This document shows positions 16,955-25,659 of a stretch of 44,932 nt of DNA, piece by piece (positions within the stretch are counted from its first letter, which is position 1; each line of letters opens with the position of its first letter). The stretch lies in contig JAIRZF010000221.1 in the NCBI GenBank assembly GCA_031267385.1, forward strand, positions 1 through 44,932, given 5' to 3'. The notes under the pieces are model-generated. The model did no database searches. It saw only the letters and a program-made list of their open reading frames with translations, and was not told the origin of the DNA. The translations under genes and the position numbers were made by a program. The stretch comes from Dysgonamonadaceae bacterium (GTDB taxonomy: Bacteria; Bacteroidota; Bacteroidia; Bacteroidales; Azobacteroidaceae).

Positions 16955-18454
16955 TTATTTTGTGGTATAACCGGGATTCTGTTTTACTATTCCTTCTGAT
17001 TCCAGGATGTATTTTGAGGGGATGGCGAGCCGTACTTTGTGTTCTGCCGACTGGCTATTGGGAAATTGAGCTTTCGAATCAGAGACAAAAGTCCCGTGAC
17101 GTATTTTGTCCTGACGTGATAATCCTTCGGCCATAAATTCGTGCAGGCGTTCGTTTAATATGGCTTCGTTAAACACGCTTTTGTTGGCCGTCTGTGCTAT
17201 CGTCAATGCCGGAAGTTTCACCCTATTGCGAACTTCATTGACCAGATTGATCGCTTCGGGAGTGGGGCCTCCATTGTTTTCGTTTATACATTCCGCCAGG
17301 GATAACATTACATCTGCGAAACGATATATAATAAGGTCTGCGGTGCAATACTCCCCGTTGAATGTAGGGTCGTCTACTTTTACGATAGCCGCCGCATTTG
17401 CCAGGAAGCTATTGTCACGATCGTTTACTTCGCCTGTTATGCTGACATATTTCGATATGATGGAGTTCAAACGGTCGTCTCCGGATTCGAATGTGTCATA
17501 AAAATTCCAATGCATGCCAAATGTAAACCAACATTGGCGATCCTGGGAATATCTTACCGGATAGAACTGTATCATCCATCTGTTTTGCATTCCATCGGCA
17601 AGGCCGCAGGGTATTGCATGTATGATTTCTTTATTTCTTACGCCGGCCTTACTAAACACATCTTTGTAGTCGGTTTTTACCAGGTCGTAGGTATTTCCCC
17701 TATAGGAATAAAGCTCGCGGGCTACTTTTTCGGCTTCGGCAAACTCTTTATTTACCATCTGGAATTTAAGTTTCAACATGAGCGCCATTCCTTTCGAAAC
17801 TCTTCCCCAATCGTCGTCCTGACGTATCGGGAGAACGGCAATGGCGTCATCGAGATAATCCAGCATGATGTCGCAGTATTCTTTATCGCTGAGCCTCGGT
17901 ATGAGTACTTGTGCTTCGGGACTTGCCATGGCTTCTTCTGTAATCAACGGTACGGGGCCAAACAAATCATACATGATAAATCCGATCCATGCATAAAGGC
18001 ATTTGGCCTCGGCTATTGATTTTGTTTTGACGGCGTCCGTTACACCAGAAGCTTCTATTTTCTTTATGGTGTTGGTGATAGCCGTCAATTTATTGTACTG
18101 GGAGTACATTCTTTCCGAAAAATCTTTGGCATATCCGTTTGGCGTATTTTCTTCCCAACGATGTTCCTGATAGGATGGATAACCCGATGCATCGAGCCAA
18201 CGGCTGGCCATGGTTCCCGCCATGAAATCCGACACTACCTGGTAGCTGTACTGGTCTACTCCATAGAAGCTCCCGTATCCCATTCTGAACGGGACATGAT
18301 ACAGCCCGGCTATTGCTTTATTGACATCGTCTTCGTTACGGAAGAAGTTTTCGGGATATATCTCATTAAATGATTCTCTTTCCAATGTACAGGAACTTAT
18401 GGAAAGTACGAATATTACGAATAATATAATGTATAGTCTTGTCTTCATATTCAA
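16955..18454 (-). CDS. susD: SusD/RagB-family surface glycan-binding lipoprotein
   Basis: A 499-residue lipoprotein (lipobox LSISSC) that caps the SusC channel and captures oligosaccharide. It has the usual SusD layout: an N-terminal EIYPENFFRNEDDVNKAIAG segment, a TPR-like core (KCLYAWIGFIMYDLFGPVPLI), and a C-terminal ADVMLSLAE, VNEVRNR and ILNERLHEFMAEG. The start codon directly follows the susC stop codon with no gap, so the pair is surely cotranscribed. The ligand cannot be predicted from sequence. Confidence 0.95.
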   Translation of the reverse strand: MNMKTRLYIILFVIFVLSISSCTLERESFNEIYPENFFRNEDDVNKAIAGLYHVPFRMGYGSFYGVDQYSYQVVSDFMAGTMASRWLDASGYPSYQEHRWEENTPNGYAKDFSERMYSQYNKLTAITNTIKKIEASGVTDAVKTKSIAEAKCLYAWIGFIMYDLFGPVPLITEEAMASPEAQVLIPRLSDKEYCDIMLDYLDDAIAVLPIRQDDDWGRVSKGMALMLKLKFQMVNKEFAEAEKVARELYSYRGNTYDLVKTDYKDVFSKAGVRNKEIIHAIPCGLADGMQNRWMIQFYPVRYSQDRQCWFTFGMHWNFYDTFESGDDRLNSIISKYVSITGEVNDRDNSFLANAAAIVKVDDPTFNGEYCTADLIIYRFADVMLSLAECINENNGGPTPEAINLVNEVRNRVKLPALTIAQTANKSVFNEAILNERLHEFMAEGLSRQDKIRHGTFVSDSKAQFPNSQSAEHKVRLAIPSKYILESEGIVKQNPGYTTK

Positions 18455-21400
18455 TTAAAATTTAATGTCAATACCAAATGTAAATGCACTTGTACTGGGA
18501 TACATGTAGATATCATACTCTGGATCTTGTCCGTTGTAAGGAGTCAAAACGGCTACATTCTTCAACGCTCCGTAGAAACGCATCGACTGACAGATTCTCT
18601 TTGTGATATTCTTCGGGAGGGTGTATCCTAATGAAATATTTTCGAGGCGTATAAACCAGGCCTTTTCCATGAAATAATCGCCGTATCCTAATGTGGAATT
18701 GGTGTTTTGGGTAAATGCCGGGACTTTGGAGTCCAGGTTATCGAACGTATAGCGTTCGCCAAAGTATTGTATGGCATTAGTTCCCTCAAATGGCCCGTAA
18801 GAGAGATTAGCCTTATAATCGTTGTTTTTCCAGTTGTTGAGTTTTCCATACAGGTATATGTTCAGATCAAAGTTTTTGTAATTGAACGTATTTGACCAAC
18901 TGAAAGGGATGGGGGTGTTATTCCCTATTTTTATAAGGTCGGCTTTATCTATTTTCCCATCCGGTTCACCGGAGTACTCCGGCCGTCCGTCTTCATCGCA
19001 GACAATGTTTCCGGCGGCATCGTATAAATAGCCGTTCACATCCCGTATTTTTACTATGCCTGCAATGGCTCCCGGCATGTAGGAGATGGCTTCTCCCGGC
19101 TGTACCAGTCCGTCGGCGCTGTAATACCACATATCGTTCCAGGTATATCGGTATTCATTGTTTATATCCAATATTTCCGACGGATCACGTTTCGTTGTTT
19201 TATCTTTATAATACGTCAGTGTAAACTGGCTGGTCCACGAGAAAGAATTTTTATTGACCAGGACGCCATAGATCGAAAGGTCGATACCCTGCGTTTTGTC
19301 TATCCGTTTTGTATTGTAATTCAAGGTATTCACTTCGTGGTACGACATCAGGTTCTTTGTTCCGATCCTGTCTTTGATTGTCCGTTCATACACATCGACG
19401 GTTGCTCCTAAATGGCCGTTGAACAGCCCCAGATCAAGCCCGATATTTATATCTTCCTGCGATTCCCACGACAGGTTAGGGTTGCCGACCATTGCCAGGG
19501 CGACGCCGCTGGTATGTTTGTTGTTGAAATAATAGTCTTTACCTGCCGTATAGTATGTCTGGGTTCCGGTAAGACTTCCGGCATAACCGGTTATCCCTGC
19601 TCCGGCACGGAGTTTCAGATTTGAAAGCCACTCGAATTTGTTCATGAATTCTTCTTCGTTGATCCGCCAGGCTAAGGCCACACCGCCAAAGTTACCCCAC
19701 TGCTTGTTGGGCGCAAAGTTGGATGATCCGTCGCGACGGAAGTTTGCGGTGAGTAAATACCGGTCTTTGAACGAATAGTTGAGGCGGGATATGAAGGACG
19801 CATTTTCCGTTGTGCTATAGAATGAGCTGACATTCGGTCTTTCGTAGGTTCCAAGTCCAAGATTATGCCATTTGGCGCCATCGTAAGGGAAGCCTTGATT
19901 GTCGGCGCTGAATCCTTCGGATTCTAATTTCTGAAATTCCCATCCTGCCATGAATTTCAGGGAATGGTACTGTGCGAATATTTTGCTGTAAGTCGCCGTT
20001 ACGTTGACATAATAGTTGGAGAGGTTATTTTCATTGATCTTGGCGATACCTCCGGCATATATTCCTTCCTGCGTGGTTGAAGGGAAATAAACCCCGGTAT
20101 TGGCAAATTTGCGGTCATATCCTACGGTTCCTCTTACGACAAGGTCGTCGAAAGGTTTCACATCCAGATAGGCCGACGATAGGAAGTTGTCTTTTTTGGT
20201 ATACATTGTTACGTCCAGGATGGATGCAGGATTCTGCGCCAAACCGTAGATCGTACCCAGGGCATAGTTACCATTTTCGTCCCGGACAGGAATTGTCGGG
20301 TCGTATTTACGGGCGGCCTGAAAGAGGGTGGTAGAACCTGAGGCTCCGGATATGGGAACGTCATTTGAGTTTATCCTGGAATAACTGACTCCTATTCCGG
20401 CCTTGAGCCACTTACTGAATGTCTGGTCGAAGTTTATACGCCCGGTTATTCGATCGTAATCATTATTTTTTACAATACCGTCATTCCCCATATAACCCAA
20501 TGAAATGAGATAAGCCGAGTTTTTATTGTCCCCGGTCAGGGAAAGGTCGTATTGCTGTATTTGTCCGTCGCGAGTCACGGCGTCATACCAGTCGGTTCCT
20601 CTTATAAAATTGTCTATCGCCGACGGATTATAATTCCATTTTTTACCGGATGCTTCATAAAGCCTTGCCAGTTCGTTATATTCGGGAAGCGACTTATCTC
20701 CCCACGGATAGTATCCCTGATCTTTGACCCAGCGCTCGAGTAAGGAAGCGTTCGACGCCAACATGTAGTCTTTCCCGGACATCACTTTGGGTTTTTCGGC
20801 AATCCGTTGTCCTGTATACGAGGTTTTGAGGGAAACATTGGTACGTCCGCTTTCCGTACCTCTTTTGGTGGTGATCAGTATGACGCCTCCTGCGGCGCGG
20901 GATCCGTAGATGGAAGTTGCACTGGCATCTTTCAATACCTGAATGTCCTGAATGTCATCGGGATTAATGTTGTCAAGAATGCTTTCTTTGTCACCTTTGC
21001 CGAAATTCAGTCTCGCATCCGGCTCCCACATTGTACTTACGGGTATACCGTCTACAACTATGAGGGGTGATGCACCGGCTGCGGCTCCTCTGATCTGCAT
21101 CCAGACGGCGGCGCCGGGCTGATTACTTGTCTGGGAGAAGGATAATCCGGGGATTTGCCCTTTCAGTGTTTGTGCCAGGGTTGTGGCGCCGAGTTTAGGC
21201 AATGCGTCTCCTTTGACGGATGCAATGGAGCCTGTAAGGTCGCTTTTTTTCTGCATGCCGTATCCTACGACGACTACTTCATCCAGGGTTTGTGTATTTT
21301 CTATAAGCCTTATTCTTATATCTTTGTTTGCTTCTACTTTTATTTCCTGGGAGAAATACCCCAGGTAATTTATCTTCAGGACAGCGTTTGGGGAAGCTGT

Positions 21401-21892
21401 CAGTGCAAATTTACCGTCCATGCCGGTTGTTGCTGCTTCGGTCGTATTTTTTATTGCAACAATAACACCGATAAGGGGTTCGTCTTTTTCATCTACGACT
21501 ATACCGGTCAGCTCTACTAAAGATCCGGTATCTTGTGATTTTTGCGTGATTGAGAATGTGTTTCCATTGCGCTTGTAGGCGAGTGTTGTCGAAGACAGTA
21601 TTTTATTGAGAAAGTCTTCTATTTTCATATCGGACGCTGATATTGTTATATTCTTGTCGTTTGGTAATATAACGTCCATATATGTAAACCGATAGATCGT
21701 GTTCTTTTCTACTTTGTCAAACACCGATTGCATACTCTCGTTTGTAACGGAGACAGTTACAGTGGTTTGCTGCTGAGCGAAGAGATTATTCGACAAAAGA
21801 ATAATCAATGCTGATAGAAAAACTTTAAAGAACAGATTCTTTTTACTACTTTTGTGATAACAGATTTTTTCCGGATAACATGAATTGTCCAT
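18455..21892 (-). CDS. susC: SusC/RagA TonB-dependent outer-membrane transporter with an STN signalling domain
   Basis: A 1145-residue outer-membrane importer. I prefer ATG 21892; an in-frame ATG 39 bases upstream adds no signal features. After the signal peptide (ending NNLFAQ) comes an STN domain (about 42-118), a CarboxypepD_reg-like beta domain (about 127-200), the LDEVVVVGYG segment (203-212) that starts the plug, then the barrel, ending with a typical aromatic-charged C-terminus (TFGIDIKF). The STN domain is the part that touches the FecR anti-sigma factor in trans-envelope signalling. That fits the fecR and sigma genes directly upstream. It is the first structural gene of the operon. 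Confidence 0.95.
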   Translation of the reverse strand: MDNSCYPEKICYHKSSKKNLFFKVFLSALIILLSNNLFAQQQTTVTVSVTNESMQSVFDKVEKNTIYRFTYMDVILPNDKNITISASDMKIEDFLNKILSSTTLAYKRNGNTFSITQKSQDTGSLVELTGIVVDEKDEPLIGVIVAIKNTTEAATTGMDGKFALTASPNAVLKINYLGYFSQEIKVEANKDIRIRLIENTQTLDEVVVVGYGMQKKSDLTGSIASVKGDALPKLGATTLAQTLKGQIPGLSFSQTSNQPGAAVWMQIRGAAAGASPLIVVDGIPVSTMWEPDARLNFGKGDKESILDNINPDDIQDIQVLKDASATSIYGSRAAGGVILITTKRGTESGRTNVSLKTSYTGQRIAEKPKVMSGKDYMLASNASLLERWVKDQGYYPWGDKSLPEYNELARLYEASGKKWNYNPSAIDNFIRGTDWYDAVTRDGQIQQYDLSLTGDNKNSAYLISLGYMGNDGIVKNNDYDRITGRINFDQTFSKWLKAGIGVSYSRINSNDVPISGASGSTTLFQAARKYDPTIPVRDENGNYALGTIYGLAQNPASILDVTMYTKKDNFLSSAYLDVKPFDDLVVRGTVGYDRKFANTGVYFPSTTQEGIYAGGIAKINENNLSNYYVNVTATYSKIFAQYHSLKFMAGWEFQKLESEGFSADNQGFPYDGAKWHNLGLGTYERPNVSSFYSTTENASFISRLNYSFKDRYLLTANFRRDGSSNFAPNKQWGNFGGVALAWRINEEEFMNKFEWLSNLKLRAGAGITGYAGSLTGTQTYYTAGKDYYFNNKHTSGVALAMVGNPNLSWESQEDINIGLDLGLFNGHLGATVDVYERTIKDRIGTKNLMSYHEVNTLNYNTKRIDKTQGIDLSIYGVLVNKNSFSWTSQFTLTYYKDKTTKRDPSEILDINNEYRYTWNDMWYYSADGLVQPGEAISYMPGAIAGIVKIRDVNGYLYDAAGNIVCDEDGRPEYSGEPDGKIDKADLIKIGNNTPIPFSWSNTFNYKNFDLNIYLYGKLNNWKNNDYKANLSYGPFEGTNAIQYFGERYTFDNLDSKVPAFTQNTNSTLGYGDYFMEKAWFIRLENISLGYTLPKNITKRICQSMRFYGALKNVAVLTPYNGQDPEYDIYMYPSTSAFTFGIDIKF

Positions 21893-21951
21893 ATTAATTT
21901 TGATTTGAAGGTTGATACTAATTGAATACATGCGGGTATTAACCTGGCGAA

Positions 21952-21983
21952 GGAACTGTGAGAGGTCAGAGTCTCACAGTTCC
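21952..21983. promoter_or_regulatory. Perfect inverted repeat between fecR and susC
   Basis: Arms GGAACTGTGAGA (21952-21963) and TCTCACAGTTCC (21972-21983) with an 8-base loop. On the plus strand it is followed by gattttttaa, like a weak terminator. On the coding (minus) strand it lies 60 bases upstream of the susC start. It could be an attenuator, an operator or a processing site; the sequence does not decide. Confidence 0.6.
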
Positions 21984-22071
21984 GATTTTTTAAGGGTATT
22001 CTTTTTCTTTCATTTTTCTTGATTTAATTATCGGTTAACAGTGAAATAAGTTATTATATCATTGATGTTTT

Positions 22072-23055
22072 TCATTCAAACCGGATCTGTACTTCATCTC
22101 CGTTTTTGGTATATGTGAAATTATAGTGTAATTGTAATATTTTCAGGACGCCGTCGATATAATCTTCTTTGAAGTTTCCGGTGAAAAGGTTTTTGTTATA
22201 ATCGTCGCCCATCACCTGTATTTTAACGCCATACCTGCGCTCCAGCTTTTCTACTATGTCAGAGAATTGCACGGATCTGAATACTAATTCTCCGCGCAAC
22301 CATGCCATTTCGAAGCGGGTCGAGGTTTTGAATACGGATAGAATATCGCGTTCTTTGTAGTAAGCGGCTTTTTCGTTTGGCGACAATATTATCGACTGCG
22401 GTTTTGCTCCTTTGGTCGTTAATTCTATGCTGCCTTCGACCAGGTATGTTTCTATGATCGACGCGCTGCTGTAAGCATTTACATTAAATTTTGTACCAAG
22501 CACCTTTATTTGTACGAGATCGGTATTCACAAAGAAAGGGATCTTTTCATTTTTGGACACATCCAGATAGGCTTCTCCGTTCAGGAATATTTCTCTTGCC
22601 TTGAGTCCGAAATCCGAAGGATAGGATATTGTAGTCGCAGCATTGAGGCAAACGGTTGTCCCGTCGGGCAATGTGATTTGGGCTTTTTCGCCACTTGCGA
22701 CGTCGATGGAGGTAGAGTTGGCAATGAAATTATTAAGCTTTTTATTCTCGGCGTAATGATAAACACTCAGTCCGACAATGAGGGGGATTAATATTGCGGC
22801 GGCGGCTTTTCTTGTCCAGTACAACAGGTTGTGCGTTTTCTTTTGTTGTGGGATGATTCCCAATTTCTCGCTCAGATGATCGAAATCATTCTCCGGAGTT
22901 GTTTTGTCTTCAAATTTATTCCATATATCGGAGAGTATCCCGGTCAATTCATCATCCGACATCATTGACAGGTTTTGCCTGAGGTATTCGCGTTCTTCCA
23001 CATTCAGTCTGCCATGAATGTGCGTATTTATTAATTCTTTGAGTTCTTTTCTCAT
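22072..23055 (-). CDS. FecR-family anti-sigma factor
   Basis: A 327-residue inner-membrane protein. The N-terminal ~80 residues are cytoplasmic and should bind the sigma factor (no canonical DUF4880 motif is obvious). One membrane segment spans about 86-103 (AAAAILIPLIVGLSVYHY). The periplasmic FecR domain is at about 115-210 (GEKAQITLPDGTTVCLNAATTISYP, LNGEAYLDV, VLGTKFNVNAY). The C-terminal DUF4974 domain covers the last ~75 residues (LVFRSVQFSDIVEKLERRYGV, LFTGNF). It holds the sigma factor inactive until SusC signals. It lies 93 bases after the sigma gene and 179 before susC. Confidence 0.93.
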   Translation of the reverse strand: MRKELKELINTHIHGRLNVEEREYLRQNLSMMSDDELTGILSDIWNKFEDKTTPENDFDHLSEKLGIIPQQKKTHNLLYWTRKAAAAILIPLIVGLSVYHYAENKKLNNFIANSTSIDVASGEKAQITLPDGTTVCLNAATTISYPSDFGLKAREIFLNGEAYLDVSKNEKIPFFVNTDLVQIKVLGTKFNVNAYSSASIIETYLVEGSIELTTKGAKPQSIILSPNEKAAYYKERDILSVFKTSTRFEMAWLRGELVFRSVQFSDIVEKLERRYGVKIQVMGDDYNKNLFTGNFKEDYIDGVLKILQLHYNFTYTKNGDEVQIRFE

Positions 23056-23148
23056 TTCGATCTGCCTTTTGTTCGGGAACCGTTTTCTTCTTTCTATAAG
23101 TTATTACGAAACGGGGAAAAGAATCTACTATGAAATTGTGTGTTTTGT

Positions 23149-23718
23149 TTAATAAAAGAATAACATAAACAGGAAACAGGACAGACCCATTTCTTTTCTC
23201 AGGACTTTCATTGCGGAAGATAATATATTGTAGACCGTTTGTTCACTGATGTTTAGTCGTTTGGCTATTTCGGAGGAAGTCAATCCTTCTTCTTTGGATA
23301 ATTCAAATATTTCCTGTTGCCGGGAGGTTAATTTTGTTTTTGCAGTATTCAGTTGTTGTTGAAAGTAATCGAAATCTATTTTCTGTTCGATATTGTCATT
23401 GCTGTCCGCACACAATTGGTCGCAGTATACCATATAATCTTCGAAAACCGGGCTGTTGGTTCGTTTCCGGAATTCGTCTATTATCTTATGTTTCGAGATT
23501 TTGAAGAGATAAGACTTAAACGACAACGACATGTCTATGTTTTCACGGTTTATCCACAGCTTGATAAAGGTCTCCTGCATAATATCTTCCGCCATGGATC
23601 TTGACCGGGTAATATTGAATATAAACCCATACAAGTTAGGTGAATATTCTTCATAAAGGATTTTGAAATCCGAGTAAGATCCCTTTACTAAGCCTTCTAT
23701 GTGTTTCGTGACATCCAC
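23149..23718 (-). CDS. ECF sigma factor (RNA polymerase sigma-70 family, Bacteroidetes expansion type)
   Basis: A 189-residue ECF sigma factor. Region 2 is at about 22-95 (YSPNLYGFIFNI, AEDIMQETFIKLW), region 4 at about 130-180 (LTSRQQEIFELSKEEGLTSSEIAKRLNISEQTVYNIL). The start is GTG: an in-frame TGA lies 18 bases upstream and the nearby ATG is in another frame. It is paired with the FecR gene downstream and should direct RNA polymerase to the susC operon. Upstream is a long repeat-rich gap. Confidence 0.93.
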   Translation of the reverse strand: MDVTKHIEGLVKGSYSDFKILYEEYSPNLYGFIFNITRSRSMAEDIMQETFIKLWINRENIDMSLSFKSYLFKISKHKIIDEFRKRTNSPVFEDYMVYCDQLCADSNDNIEQKIDFDYFQQQLNTAKTKLTSRQQEIFELSKEEGLTSSEIAKRLNISEQTVYNILSSAMKVLRKEMGLSCFLFMLFFY

Positions 23719-23754
23719 TCCGCTTTTTTTTCAGCGAAGGTATAAAATAATTCT

Positions 23755-23762
23755 CAAATATA
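23755..23762 (-). promoter_or_regulatory. -7 element of the sigma-factor gene
   Basis: TATATTTG on the minus strand, an exact TAnnTTTG match 36 bases before the GTG start. No convincing -33 element was found. A small hairpin (AAACGCT, gta, AGCGTTT at 23777-23793) lies where the -33 region would be. Confidence 0.55.
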
Positions 23763-23874
23763 ATGCAAGCGTAAAAAAACGCTGTAAGCGTTTAAATTCC
23801 ATTTGCCCGTCATTGCCTTTGTGCCGGACGGCACAAAAGCGGAAGCCGAACTTCTGCTTCGGAACTCCGGTTTT

Positions 23875-24000
23875 CTCCCTCATAAGTTAAAATTCCTGCA
23901 TAATAAGTTAAAATTTCTCCCTCATAAGTTAAAATTCCTCCCTCATAAGTTAAACGTTCTCCCTCATAAGTTAAACGTTCTCCCTCATAAGTTAAACGTT
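23875..24000. repeat. Six-copy 21-bp tandem array
   Basis: Six units in exact 21-base register with consensus ctccctcataagttaaa followed by attc or cgtt. The core g of cataag falls at 23886, 23907, 23928, 23949, 23970 and 23991. An inverted single unit (aattttaacttatgaagcag) lies at 24017-24036. The units are contiguous with no unique spacers, so this is not a CRISPR array. No gene lies in 23719-24249. Confidence 0.9.
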
Positions 24001-24048
24001 CTGCTTCGGAAGTACAAATTTTAACTTATGAAGCAGAAAATCGACGTT

Positions 24049-24072
24049 CAGAAGTACAAATTTGTACTTCTG
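24049..24072. repeat. 24-bp perfect palindrome
   Basis: CAGAAGTACAAA followed directly by its reverse complement TTTGTACTTCTG. The half-site gaagtacaaatt also occurs at 24009-24020. It could be an operator or just another piece of the repeat collage. It lies 330 bases upstream of the sigma gene. Confidence 0.7.
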
Positions 24073-24095
24073 AGCATTAAATTCGATGCTAAAAG

Positions 24096-24130
24096 AGCCG
24101 GTTTCGATGCTCAACACATCAAAACCGGCT
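24096..24130 (-). terminator. Probable terminator of the alpha/beta hydrolase operon
   Basis: Arms AGCCGGTTTCGATG (24096-24109) and CATCAAAACCGGCT (24117-24130) pair with one mismatch and a 7-base loop. On the minus strand the stem is followed by CTTTTAG. It lies 120 bases beyond the hydrolase stop codon. Confidence 0.55.
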
Positions 24131-24158
24131 GTTTACACATCTAAGGCGGGGCTGTTTT

Positions 24159-24186
24159 GTAGAGACGCAGCGCGCTACGTCTCTAC
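24159..24186. repeat. Short hairpin repeat GTAGAGACG...CGTCTCTAC
   Basis: Perfect 9-bp arms around a 10-base GC-rich loop (cagcgcgcta). From memory, hairpins with these arms recur in intergenic DNA of many Bacteroidota and some cyanobacteria; I could not check that here. It lies between the hydrolase stop codon and the terminator-like stem. Confidence 0.65.
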
Positions 24187-24249
24187 TTCGGTCATACCAA
24201 CCTCATTCCCTCATTTCACTGAATTTATAATTCACAAAACAAGGATAAG

Positions 24250-25644
24250 TTACCGCAAATAATTAGTCAGCCAATCCTGCAATTTATCGAGGATTTCATC
24301 ATTCATCACTGCATTTTCTTCGTTTGAGTATTCACCGATCATGCCCTTTTCTGCTTTCTGAAACAGGTGATTAACACCGTCTATCTCTACGATTGAAAAG
24401 TTATTCTTCTTGTTTTCATAAATGATGTTCATCAATCCGGCTATGTTTTCTTTTGCCGGAACCTGAAGATCTTTTCCTCCCCAGAATGTAATCGCAGGAC
24501 AGGATACTTTGGCCAGATATGGCGCCGGATCGTATGATATAAAAGACCGCATCCACGGACTCAGAGCAGCTTGTGTAAAAACCTGAATCAACGCTTTTTT
24601 CTGCTCACCGGTAAAACCGGGCAAACTGTTTACATACAGGGATATTTTTTCCGAGGCTTTATCATTATCCGGTTCACTCTTGATTATGTTATAAATCCCG
24701 GATCTCATCTCGTAGTCGGTTTTTATGGACTCCTCTCCTACTCCCGCAGCTCTCGTCATCGCCGCAGCCTGGAGGCACAAAATACTATCGCCCGGAAGTG
24801 TCGCTCCGGCAAGCATGACAATGAAAGCAATGTCTTTGTTTTCTGCCGCCGCCATCGCTGCGACATCGGCCCCTTCGCTGTGTCCGGCAAGTCCTATCTT
24901 CGTGCTGTCGATCCCCGGATAAGTCTTCATAAACTCGTACGCAGCCAGAGCATCCGTCACAAAATCGTATGTAGTTGCGACTTTAATGTCTCCTTCGGAT
25001 CCGGCAAATCCACGATCGTCAAAGCGAAGTACTGCAATTCCATTGGCCGACAAACGATCTGCAATCCGCAGAAACGGTTTTTGTCCGAAAAGCGTTTCAT
25101 CCCTATCCTGAACCCCTGAACCGGTCAACAGAATGACGGCGGGACAGTTTGTCTTTCCATTCGGATAAGTAACCGTTCCGGCCAGAGTGATCCGGTCTTT
25201 TTGATTCTTGAATTTAACTTCGGCAGACGTATACTTCCCGACATTCGGGTCTTGAACTGCGGGAGTTCCTTTTTTTACTTCCGGCTGCTTTGTCAACTCC
25301 AAAGGAAATTCCATCCCCATCTGGGTAAATGTTCCTTTCATTGTAACACGATCCTCAACAATTCCTTTGTATTGGGCTTGCAGAGCCGGCATCTTTATTT
25401 CCACTTCATTACCGGACAAAGTCGTACTTTCCGTCGGAATCCCTTTTGCTCCCTGATCCGGACTGTCCATTTTCGTAACCAGGACTCCATTTTCTTCCGA
25501 TATATTAAAAACAATGCTGTATGACTTGTTACTTTGAATGTTCAAGGAGCCGCGCCAGGAACCGACGACATCGTTTTCCTGTGCCTGGCAAAAACAATTC
25601 CCTAAAGTCAATAAAAATGTAAACAATACTATATTTCTTGTCAT
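24250..25644 (-). CDS. Exported alpha/beta hydrolase
   Basis: A 464-residue protein with a signal peptide ending near CFCQA. Residues ~25-125 form a beta-rich N-terminal domain (VVGSWRGSLNI, then VEDRVTMKGTF) often found before this hydrolase type in Bacteroidota. The catalytic domain follows: oxyanion-region ILLTGSGVQDRDE, the nucleophile elbow GHSEG, an acid in the FWGGKDLQVPA region, and the histidine in GVNHLFQ. It probably cleaves an ester or peptide bond in the periplasm; the substrate is unknown. It is the last gene of a three-gene minus-strand run, starting 15 bases after the membrane protein. Confidence 0.85.
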   Translation of the reverse strand: MTRNIVLFTFLLTLGNCFCQAQENDVVGSWRGSLNIQSNKSYSIVFNISEENGVLVTKMDSPDQGAKGIPTESTTLSGNEVEIKMPALQAQYKGIVEDRVTMKGTFTQMGMEFPLELTKQPEVKKGTPAVQDPNVGKYTSAEVKFKNQKDRITLAGTVTYPNGKTNCPAVILLTGSGVQDRDETLFGQKPFLRIADRLSANGIAVLRFDDRGFAGSEGDIKVATTYDFVTDALAAYEFMKTYPGIDSTKIGLAGHSEGADVAAMAAAENKDIAFIVMLAGATLPGDSILCLQAAAMTRAAGVGEESIKTDYEMRSGIYNIIKSEPDNDKASEKISLYVNSLPGFTGEQKKALIQVFTQAALSPWMRSFISYDPAPYLAKVSCPAITFWGGKDLQVPAKENIAGLMNIIYENKKNNFSIVEIDGVNHLFQKAEKGMIGEYSNEENAVMNDEILDKLQDWLTNYLR

Positions 25645-25659
25645 AACTCCTATAATTTA

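Noticed and set aside
23875-24000. CRISPR array
   Set aside because: The 21-bp units are contiguous with no unique spacers, and no cas genes are nearby.
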